This document shows positions 41,945 through 49,070 of a stretch of DNA of 49,070 nt, piece by piece. Source of the DNA: Novosphingobium sp. 18050 (GTDB taxonomy: Bacteria > Pseudomonadota > Alphaproteobacteria > Sphingomonadales > Sphingomonadaceae); NCBI RefSeq assembly GCF_902706195.1, contig NZ_CACSJO010000029.1, positions 1-49,070 on the forward strand. The letters run 5' to 3'. The notes beneath the pieces were generated by a model that saw nothing but the letters and a program-made list of their open reading frames with translations, was not told the origin of the DNA and searched no databases. The position numbers were made by a program, and so were the translations under genes. Every line of letters begins with the position of its first letter. The first letter of the stretch is position 1.

Positions 41945-43159
41945 ATGTCAGTGCAACCCTTTGCGATCCAGATGAAATCCCCCCGTTTCGCCATCATCGA
42001 ACTGTTCGGCGGGGACAACAACCTGTCGAGTTACGTCGACACCGATCTCAACGAGATGCTGGACGGCTTGCCCGGCGACGGTCTGGTCATCGCTCTGACC
42101 GACCATTTCGGCAGCGCGGCCAAAGTCCTCGAACTTTCGCATGGGCGGCTGCGCACGCTTGAGGACTGGGACGAGATCGACACCGGCGATCCCGTCATCC
42201 TAACCAAGTTTCTGACCCGCGCGCTCGCCAGCGTCCCTGCCGATGTCCCGGTGGCGATCGGTTTCTGGGACCACGGCTCCGGCGTCTTCGACGAGGCCGA
42301 TCCCGGCGCCGACATCGTGGCACGCGGACGCGCGGTAACGCCCCGCCGCCGCGCCCTACGCCAGCGTCCCCGCCGCCGCCTGTTCTGGGGGAGCCGTCCT
42401 GCCGATCAGCAGATCCGCGCGATGCTGCACGACGATACGAACGGCGGCCTGCTAACTACCCTGGAAGCCGGCAAGGTGCTGTCAGGCAGCCTCGCCGCCG
42501 CCGGTCGAAGCAAAGTGGAAATGATCTTCTCCGACACCTGCCTCAACGGCATGGTCGAGGTGCTGGCGGAATTCGACACGGTAGCCCGGGTCGTCACCGC
42601 TTCGGAAGACCTGGAGCCGGGGGATGGCTGGGATTATCATCGCTGGCTGGGCGGATTGGCAAGCGGCCCGGTGGACGGGCAACGACTGGCGCAAAGCGCT
42701 GTCGCTGCCTTCGAGCAATCCTACCTTTCGCGGCCCGAACTGTTTCCCTGCACGCTGGGCGCCTTCACCGCCTCGGGCGCTATCGTCGCCGCCTTCAAGG
42801 CACTGATTGCCGCCGCGCAGCCGCTGGGGGAAGCCGGTTTCATCTCCCTCGATACCGCGCGTCGCCGCAGCCAGTCCTTCGACATCAAGGACAGCTACGA
42901 CCTCATCGACTTTGCCCAGAACCTGACGGTTATCGGGCAAGATCCAGTCCTTCGCGGCGCAGCAGGGGTGCTGGAACAGGCCACCACCGCCGCACGCATC
43001 GCCCACTGCGCGCTAGGGCCAAGTGTCACCCGGTCTCAGGGGCTGGCCTTCTGGTTTCCCTCGTCGCGGGGCGAATGGTTCAACACGTCCGCCACCTATT
43101 CCGCACTCTACTTCGACCGAACAACCGGCTGGGCCCGCTACTTGCGAGAGTTCCTGTGA
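41945..43159 (+). CDS. Clostripain-like (C11) cysteine protease, caspase fold
   Basis: A 404-residue clan CD peptidase. The catalytic His110 (FWDHGSG) and Cys199 (FSDTCLNGMVEV) are in the C11 pattern, and the N-terminal FAIIELFGGDNNLSSY strand is typical. Between them lies a very basic stretch (128-152, many Arg), where C11 enzymes are usually cut during self-activation after Arg/Lys. No signal peptide, so it acts in the cytosol unlike many secreted clostripains. It lies 66 bp after the patatin gene and 21 bp before the giant membrane protein. Confidence 0.88.
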   Translation: MSVQPFAIQMKSPRFAIIELFGGDNNLSSYVDTDLNEMLDGLPGDGLVIALTDHFGSAAKVLELSHGRLRTLEDWDEIDTGDPVILTKFLTRALASVPADVPVAIGFWDHGSGVFDEADPGADIVARGRAVTPRRRALRQRPRRRLFWGSRPADQQIRAMLHDDTNGGLLTTLEAGKVLSGSLAAAGRSKVEMIFSDTCLNGMVEVLAEFDTVARVVTASEDLEPGDGWDYHRWLGGLASGPVDGQRLAQSAVAAFEQSYLSRPELFPCTLGAFTASGAIVAAFKALIAAAQPLGEAGFISLDTARRRSQSFDIKDSYDLIDFAQNLTVIGQDPVLRGAAGVLEQATTAARIAHCALGPSVTRSQGLAFWFPSSRGEWFNTSATYSALYFDRTTGWARYLREFL

Positions 43160-43180
43160 TGCACATCAGGGGCTGACACG

Positions 43181-46100
43181 ATGCTGGAGAAGATCTCCTC
43201 CGCACCTGCGACCCGAACGGTGGCTTTGCTCATCTCGACCTGCCTCGTCGTCGTCCTGCTTTTCGGACTGCTGTTCGTGCAGGCCCGCTCCGACCTCACG
43301 CTCCGGCGCCAGCAGGCGGATTTTGGCGCGGTGCAGCGGATCGCGCATCAGCTTCACGATCTTGGCGACGTGGTCACTGAAAGGGTTTCGCCCGAAGGCA
43401 GGCAGGACATCGGCGAAAGCCGAACCGAGCGGTTCCAGATCGAAGTTGCCAAGCCCACCGATCCCGCCGCCGACTGGTGTGCGAGCGCGATGACGACAGC
43501 ATCCCCGCTTCGCCTCGGCGCAGAGGGCACCCAGGCACGTGATCGCAAGCTGCGGATCATGGCGGTAAGCAAGGGCACTCCGCTCTGCGCCCGCGCGTCG
43601 TTTGGCACGCTACTGGGAGACAAGTCCCGGGACGACGGCCCGCGCGATCTGGCCATCGAAGGGCCGGACGGCACTGTCCTGATGGTCCTGCGCGGGGATG
43701 GCGACTGGCCGGACAAGCCTTTGGCGGCGGCCTTGGTCGCATCCGGAAGCGCAAGTGCAAAGGACGAAGGCGGGGTAAAGCTGGCCGATGCGGCCAAGCG
43801 GGATGGCGCCATTCCGATCGTATTCGCGGGTATCGAAAGGTTGCTCTACGCATGGCCACTGGACCTCGGTCGCCCGGTCACCATCACCCGCGAAGGCCAG
43901 CCCGACGTCGTTTGCCTGCCCCGCCAGTGCCGCATCGACGCATTAGGTGAACCGCCCAGCGTGAATGCGGCGCTGGGCAGTCTCAGCCCGTTCACCAAGG
44001 CGGTGTTCGGCTTTGCCGTCGTCCTGCTGCTTTTGCTGGTGCCGCTTATCAAGCTGGCCTCGATCGACCCCAATGGCTCGCTGAGCTGGGTCGACGTCAT
44101 CGGCGTCATGGCTGCCGTCCCTCTGATCGTCGCGACGCTGGTGACCGCCTGCATGGTGGTGCTGGCCTGGACCGACCTGCGGCGAGACAGCGACGTGATG
44201 GCGCGCACACTTTCGGTAGCGACGGCCCGCGACCTGGACCGGGAAATCGATGACAGCCTGAAGGCCTTGCAAAGCCACGCCGGAGAACTGGGAGCCGGAC
44301 GCGATGCCCCCTACCCCCCGCCCTCGCCGTTGCTCGATGCCGCGAAAGCCGGCAAGCCGCCGCCCGCCGGAAAGGACCAGGCTGCCCTGCGCGAACCGGG
44401 ACCGCTGCCGCTGCTGATCGTGCAACTGCGACAAGCAGAGGACGGGCAGGTTCTCAACGCGGCAGGGGCCAGCAACCATCCGCCGCAGGCCGACATCAGC
44501 AAGCGGCGCTATTTCGTCCGTCTGCGCAGCGGCGATACCCTGCCCTGCGATCCGAAGGCTGCGGCGGACCTGCCGGTTCTTACACCAACGGCGAAGCCGC
44601 CTTCGGGCCTTCCAGCCATCATCAGGAAGCCCCACTGCGATTCGGGCTGGACCTACGTCATCGACCAGGTTCCCGCCGCCAACAACGGCAACTCGCGCAT
44701 GGTCGCACTGCTGGCGGACCCTCTTTCGCGCGGTGGCTTCCTCATGGCAGGCAAGCCGCTGGCCTCTACGATGGACGTGCCGATGCCCGCCGATTTCGGG
44801 TTTGCGGTGATCGACCCCGTCAGCCTCGAAGTCCTGCACCACTCCGACCCCACCCGCGAACATAGCGAGAGTTTCGACCAGCAACTAGACACGGTGACCG
44901 AGTTGAAACGCGCCGCGCAGGCACTGGGCGCACGCTGCGATGCCGCCGCGATGGGCGCGCCGTCACCGGCCCCGACCCTTGCCTTCAGCGCCCTGTATGG
45001 GGGCCGAAAAGTACGGATGACCTTCGGCGCGGCCTGTTCGCCGCGCTGGCTGGTCGCGGTGTGGTACGACAAGACGAGACTGGAGAACCTCGCCTTGGCA
45101 CCCGCTTATCTGGCCGGGACGATGATGCTCGCGGTGGGGATACTGCTGGCCATCGCTATGACGCTGGCGGCGATGGTGGACCGCGCCGCGCTCGTCCGAC
45201 GGCTCTGGCCCGACCCCGATCCTGCGCTGGATGCCGCCCGCAAGCAATGGCTGGACCGGACAATGCTGCCGCATATCCTGCTTGGCCTGCTCATGCTGGC
45301 GGGGCTGTTCACGGCATCGGGCGATGCCATGCTGCTGCACGGGTTGCTTGGCAGCTTTGTGCTGACCATGCTGTTCGCCAAGCCGCAGGCCAATGGGGGT
45401 TGGCATCGCGGGATGCGGCGTCTGGCCGGCGCAGCTCTGGCCGGGTTCGCCTGCATCGCACTGGTCGCCGCCGCCTGCATGCTCACGGCCGGGCAGCCGC
45501 CGTGGCGGATCGTGCTCCACGGGCTACTTCTGGTCGCCATCGCCTTGCTCGCGACCGACGGCTGGCGCCGGCGCTACTATGTTCAGGCGCTGCTCGAAGC
45601 CGCGGTGAACCGGCACTCGGCCGGGCCCCGGCACCGCAAGGGCAACCGGTTGGCATCCGTCACGCACCGGCTGCGCCGCGTCCTGCGCCTGCAGGCGATC
45701 ACGCTGTACCTTCTGGCGGTGATCCCCCCGATAGCCGCCTACTGCGCCGGTGCGGGAGTGGTGCGGGCCGACCGCGCCCCGCAGAACATGCTGCGTCTGG
45801 ACGATGCCAGAGAGGCGGGCAACAAGGCGATAAGCGCGCTCCAACGCAGCCTCTATCCATGCGCCCCGCGTGAAAACGGCACCGCCGCCGCGCCATGTGG
45901 CCCGGCCCCTGCGCGCTTCGCCCCGCACCTGTTCGTCGAAGCGACGCTGCTGGAACGCTACCGGCACGATCTTGGCGCACTATCGCCTTTGGCCGCACCG
46001 ATCCTCTATCTGTGGAGCCCGCGCCAGCAGGACAGCCTGGGTTCGGTCAGGGAACCGGAAGCCGCTGCCGCAGCCTCGCTGAGCAATGTCCGGGCAGCTG

Positions 46101-47449
46101 CGCAGGAAACCGGCGAGGAATTCCCGCCCAACCTGCCGGGAAGGCTGGCGATCCTTATCGGCGACATCCTTTTCGTTCTGGCTGCGGCAGTTGCGGCGGT
46201 CTACGCCGTCTACCGGCTGCTGCTCCTGCTTGCCAACAGTCTGTTCGGGTTGCAGCATTTCGCCTTCCGCGCCTTGCACCCGCCGCATTCGCCCAGCCAG
46301 ATCCGCGAGATGTGGACAAGCAACAGCGCCACCGAACCGGTCAAGGCGGTCTTCATCGATTACCCCTATCGCCAGTTCACCGACCTGCAGACAGAGCTTT
46401 CGCGAGGCCGCGGCTTCGAGTTGTTCGACCTGGCCATCGAACGCGACCGACTGGGCGACAAGACGATGGCACTCCTCACCGTCAAATCCTGGGTCGTCAC
46501 CGGGTTCGAAAGCATCGTCGCCAACCGCCAGCTAAGGCTGAAGACGCTGAGTCTGCTGGAACAGCTCACCGCCCGGCCGGAGGCGAACATCTTCTTCTTC
46601 GCCCAGACCCTGCCACTGGTACGCCTGCGCCAGACCCGAGAACGCGAAAAGCGCGAGGCCGAGGCGGCAGGGTTGGCAGGCGTGATGAACGAGAGCGAGT
46701 CCTACCGCTGGGCGGAGCTGTTCTCCGAATTCATCACCTATACCTGGAACGAGAACATGGCCGCCCCGGTGCAAAGCCGGAGCGAAGGCGACAGCAACCT
46801 CGACCGCCTGCTCGCGCAGATCGGCTCGGGCGATGTGGCGGCCAACGTCAGAAAGTGGGCGGGCGCCAATCCCGGCGTCGCCCAGGTGATCGCGGACGAG
46901 ATGATCCGCATCCCTTCCGACCGCATTCAGGACCAGATCAAATCGTTCAGCTTCACCGCGAACCAGACCGCCACCAGTCTGTCGTGCGTTTATGTCGAGC
47001 AGATCCATGAATACATGGCGAATTTCCTGGGCGACTATTACCAGGGCCAGTGGGTGCGATGTTCCAAGCAGGAACATCTGGTGATGTACCATCTGGCCCA
47101 CGATAAGTTCATCAACACCAGCAACTTTTCCGTCATCAATGGACTGCTCGCCCGGCGCCTGGTGCGGACCGACCCGAACTTCCAGCTCATGAACGAAAGC
47201 TTCGGCCACTGGGTCCGCACGCTGGAGCACCCGGACTGGTTCGACCAGTTCCGCCGAGAAGCGGAGGCGGGCGGCACATGGAGCCTTCTTCGCCTGCCGC
47301 TGCTGCTGCTGGTCGCGGCGGGGTCGCTGCTGATTACTTACCTCAACCACGACACTTCCGCGTCGATCCTCACCCTGATCCCCGGCGCGGCCGCCACCAT
47401 GCCCCTGCTCTTGTCACGCCTCAACCGGCAGCAGCCGGCCACTGCATAG
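43181..47449 (+). CDS. Giant membrane protein with Cache-like sensor region
   Basis: A 1422-residue protein. Hydrophobic segments are near 14-33, 274-291, 307-330, 641-664, 697-732, 749-770, 779-792, 839-860, 989-1019 and 1373-1420. The loop between about 331 and 640 contains FGFAVIDPVSLEVLHHSDP (539-557), resembling Cache-domain sensors. A soluble part (about 1030-1370) ends in a helical, winged-helix-like region (YYQGQWVRCSKQEHLVMYHLA, LARRLVRTDPNFQLMNESFG). No kinase, cyclase or P-loop motif was seen, so output is not by a known signalling domain. The C11 protease gene is 21 bp upstream and the hydrolase 9 bp downstream, so a partner role is likely. Confidence 0.8.
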   Translation: MLEKISSAPATRTVALLISTCLVVVLLFGLLFVQARSDLTLRRQQADFGAVQRIAHQLHDLGDVVTERVSPEGRQDIGESRTERFQIEVAKPTDPAADWCASAMTTASPLRLGAEGTQARDRKLRIMAVSKGTPLCARASFGTLLGDKSRDDGPRDLAIEGPDGTVLMVLRGDGDWPDKPLAAALVASGSASAKDEGGVKLADAAKRDGAIPIVFAGIERLLYAWPLDLGRPVTITREGQPDVVCLPRQCRIDALGEPPSVNAALGSLSPFTKAVFGFAVVLLLLLVPLIKLASIDPNGSLSWVDVIGVMAAVPLIVATLVTACMVVLAWTDLRRDSDVMARTLSVATARDLDREIDDSLKALQSHAGELGAGRDAPYPPPSPLLDAAKAGKPPPAGKDQAALREPGPLPLLIVQLRQAEDGQVLNAAGASNHPPQADISKRRYFVRLRSGDTLPCDPKAAADLPVLTPTAKPPSGLPAIIRKPHCDSGWTYVIDQVPAANNGNSRMVALLADPLSRGGFLMAGKPLASTMDVPMPADFGFAVIDPVSLEVLHHSDPTREHSESFDQQLDTVTELKRAAQALGARCDAAAMGAPSPAPTLAFSALYGGRKVRMTFGAACSPRWLVAVWYDKTRLENLALAPAYLAGTMMLAVGILLAIAMTLAAMVDRAALVRRLWPDPDPALDAARKQWLDRTMLPHILLGLLMLAGLFTASGDAMLLHGLLGSFVLTMLFAKPQANGGWHRGMRRLAGAALAGFACIALVAAACMLTAGQPPWRIVLHGLLLVAIALLATDGWRRRYYVQALLEAAVNRHSAGPRHRKGNRLASVTHRLRRVLRLQAITLYLLAVIPPIAAYCAGAGVVRADRAPQNMLRLDDAREAGNKAISALQRSLYPCAPRENGTAAAPCGPAPARFAPHLFVEATLLERYRHDLGALSPLAAPILYLWSPRQQDSLGSVREPEAAAAASLSNVRAAAQETGEEFPPNLPGRLAILIGDILFVLAAAVAAVYAVYRLLLLLANSLFGLQHFAFRALHPPHSPSQIREMWTSNSATEPVKAVFIDYPYRQFTDLQTELSRGRGFELFDLAIERDRLGDKTMALLTVKSWVVTGFESIVANRQLRLKTLSLLEQLTARPEANIFFFAQTLPLVRLRQTREREKREAEAAGLAGVMNESESYRWAELFSEFITYTWNENMAAPVQSRSEGDSNLDRLLAQIGSGDVAANVRKWAGANPGVAQVIADEMIRIPSDRIQDQIKSFSFTANQTATSLSCVYVEQIHEYMANFLGDYYQGQWVRCSKQEHLVMYHLAHDKFINTSNFSVINGLLARRLVRTDPNFQLMNESFGHWVRTLEHPDWFDQFRREAEAGGTWSLLRLPLLLLVAAGSLLITYLNHDTSASILTLIPGAAATMPLLLSRLNRQQPATA

Positions 47450-47458
47450 GAGAATGCC

Positions 47459-49070
47459 ATGTCGATGAAAGCCACCGATGGCGCGAAGTGGATCACCGTG
47501 AAGAAGGTGCAGGGCAACATCCCCGCCGCCGAATTCATCGACCTCTATCGCGGGCAGAACGACGCATCGGAAGCAGCTCCGGATGCGGATGCGGCTTCGA
47601 ATGCGGGCCACTCGCTCAGCCACTATCTGCTTACCGGCGACGGTACACTGATCGCCAGCCGGCGCGCGATCACCGGCAAGGAACCCGTCGAATTGCTGGC
47701 GTTGCTGGATGCCGGCGCGGGAGAGGAACTGAACCCCGCGCAGCACAAGGTCCTCGGCGACCTCGACAGCTTCCTCGGTGCCTGGAACAAGGATGCCGCC
47801 GCCCCGCTGCCCCCCTTTCTGAAGGCGGTGGAAGGCAGTCCCAGTCGCTACCGACCCGCCGACACCCGTCGTACCGTGCCGCGGCAGGCCCCGCCGCCGC
47901 CGCCGGCACCGTCATGGCCGCCCTACCTCGATCCGGGGCCGTTCAGCGGCTCGCCCGAGCAACTGCGCGCGCTGGCGCCGCATATCATTAACTTGCGCAA
48001 GGGGCGCCTGTCTGACGACGGCATCGCGACCACCTCCCCGGCCGACCTCGACCGCATCGTCGCCAGCATTGCCGAAAAGTGCAAGGTCGGAGGCTACAGG
48101 CTGATGCTCTATGCCCACGGCGGGCTGACGAACGAACGCTACGGCCTGGCGATGGCCTGGGCCTATCATCGCTGGTGGCCGGCCCACGGCGTCTATCCGC
48201 TGTTCTTCGTGTGGGAGACGGGCGGACTGGAAACCTTCTGGCAGATCCTCGACAGCGACCAGCAGCGCGGCCGGGCGATGTCGCGCGATATCTGGGATCA
48301 TACCGCCGACCTTGTGGTCGAACGGCTGGGTGCCAAAGTCGGCAGCCTGCTCTGGCGCGCGATGAAGGACAGCGCCGAGCGCGCCAGCGATGCGAACGGC
48401 GGCGCCCACCTGTTCGTCGAGAAGCTGGCCGCGAAGTGGACCCAGCCGGGTGAGATATTCGCCATCGGCCACAGCGCCGGCTCGATCTTCCACGCCCATC
48501 TTCTCCCACTGCTCTGCGCGAAGAAACTTCCGGTGAAACAGCTTCATTTCCTGGCCCCGGCAGTGACCAACGCTCTGTTCGACGCACAGTTGGCGCCGCT
48601 GATCGGCAGCAGAATTGAGGAAGCCCTGATGTTCGGCCTCTCACGCGAGGCCGAACGCGCGGACAACTGCGCCGGAGTCTACCACAAGTCGCTGCTCTAC
48701 CTGGTATCCCGCGCCTTCGAGGAAAAAGTCGATACACCGATCCTTGGCATGGAGGACTTCCAGCGCGGCGATGCAAAAGTAGAGAAAGCATTCGGCAAAT
48801 ATATCTTCCTCTCGCCAACGGAACCCTCGGCGCCGCTGGACAGCGCTTCCACGTCGCGGACCCACGGCGGCTTCGACAACGATGCGCCGACCATGGAAAG
48901 CGTGCTCAGGCGAATGCTTCGTATACCGGCGACCATGCAGGTAACCCCGCCGTTTCCAGGCGGCGAACCGCGTCTGGCCCGGGCGATCTCCGAACCCAAC
49001 TATTACGGTGTCCCGCAGGAGCTTTTCCGCACGGGCCCCGCCGCGCCCCTGCCTCCGGTCGATACTGCGG
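47459..49070 (+). CDS. Alpha/beta hydrolase-like protein (3' end outside window)
   Basis: At least 537 residues; the stop is beyond the window. An N-terminal domain (1-130) of unknown type is followed by a Pro-rich linker (141-156) and an alpha/beta hydrolase domain with oxyanion-side YAHGGLTNE (218-226) and nucleophile Ser339 in IGHSAGS. The C-terminal part carries THGGFDND, a possible catalytic His. No signal peptide. AGGAGA precedes the ATG at 47459, 9 bp after the membrane-protein stop, so it is in the same operon as the patatin and C11 protease. It may be a lipase or thioesterase; substrate unknown. Confidence 0.78.
   Translation, partial: MSMKATDGAKWITVKKVQGNIPAAEFIDLYRGQNDASEAAPDADAASNAGHSLSHYLLTGDGTLIASRRAITGKEPVELLALLDAGAGEELNPAQHKVLGDLDSFLGAWNKDAAAPLPPFLKAVEGSPSRYRPADTRRTVPRQAPPPPPAPSWPPYLDPGPFSGSPEQLRALAPHIINLRKGRLSDDGIATTSPADLDRIVASIAEKCKVGGYRLMLYAHGGLTNERYGLAMAWAYHRWWPAHGVYPLFFVWETGGLETFWQILDSDQQRGRAMSRDIWDHTADLVVERLGAKVGSLLWRAMKDSAERASDANGGAHLFVEKLAAKWTQPGEIFAIGHSAGSIFHAHLLPLLCAKKLPVKQLHFLAPAVTNALFDAQLAPLIGSRIEEALMFGLSREAERADNCAGVYHKSLLYLVSRAFEEKVDTPILGMEDFQRGDAKVEKAFGKYIFLSPTEPSAPLDSASTSRTHGGFDNDAPTMESVLRRMLRIPATMQVTPPFPGGEPRLARAISEPNYYGVPQELFRTGPAAPLPPVDTA

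Noticed and set aside
31422..49070. Calling the block an anti-phage defence system
   Set aside because: Patatin and caspase-fold effectors occur in defence, but there is no nucleotide-signalling enzyme, NTPase sensor, nuclease or mobile-element context; the redox genes point elsewhere.
1..49070. Genomic island borders, insertion sequences or CRISPR
   Set aside because: No transposase, integrase, tRNA, att-like direct repeat or spaced repeat array was found.

Overview
The window is GC-rich, densely coded DNA with many 4-bp start/stop overlaps. It carries two sphingomonad-style TonB-dependent receptors, an IlvD/Edd-type sugar-acid dehydratase, a sodium/solute symporter and export-signal glycosidases. 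This fits an alphaproteobacterium of the Sphingomonadaceae (Novosphingobium/Sphingobium-like). That placement is an inference from gene content, not from a marker gene. No rRNA, tRNA, CRISPR array, transposase or phage gene was seen.

Region 1 (1-10.5 kb) is a small-molecule catabolic island. It holds an HMG-CoA-lyase-type enzyme (cut by the window edge), a cysteine hydrolase of the isochorismatase fold, an aldehyde dehydrogenase, a second isochorismatase-fold protein lacking the catalytic cysteine, a TonB-dependent receptor, a thiamine-diphosphate enzyme, an MFS transporter and a TauD-type dioxygenase. Both divergent promoter regions (1333-1698 and 7747-8059) carry copies of one motif, TTGTATRCWAA or a close variant, so the island looks like one regulon whose regulator lies outside the window. 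The substrate is not known.

Region 2 (10.6-25.2 kb) is a glycan and aldonate utilisation locus. A second TonB receptor faces an IlvD/Edd dehydratase, SMP-30 lactonase, aldose 1-epimerase, GH5-like glycosidase and SGNH esterase. A converging operon encodes an SSS symporter, 2-dehydro-3-deoxygalactonokinase, the matching aldolase and a lipoprotein GH43. A further GH43-like propeller protein is divergent from that operon. Together they fit release of galactose from a plant galactan or arabinogalactan and its breakdown by the De Ley-Doudoroff route; only the sugar dehydrogenase is missing here.

Region 3 (25.3-31.3 kb) holds a four-gene operon of two tandem thymidylate-kinase-like P-loop proteins, a polysaccharide flippase and a CHAD-like protein. 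Divergent from it is a TctD/TctE-like two-component system. The intergenic region has a hairpin that covers the Shine-Dalgarno sequence of the first operon gene and a perfect 11-bp tandem repeat.

Region 4 (31.4 kb to the end) is the most interesting part: eleven or more genes in three facing transcription units. They encode an uncharacterised beta-rich protein, a membrane protein with an internal duplication, a Dyp-type peroxidase, a catalase-like haem protein, a GMC flavoprotein, a large di-haem cytochrome c, a patatin-like lipoprotein, a clostripain-like (C11) caspase-fold protease, a 1422-residue membrane protein with a Cache-like sensor segment, and an alpha/beta hydrolase cut by the window end. 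I read this as a candidate undescribed redox, lipid and proteolysis system.
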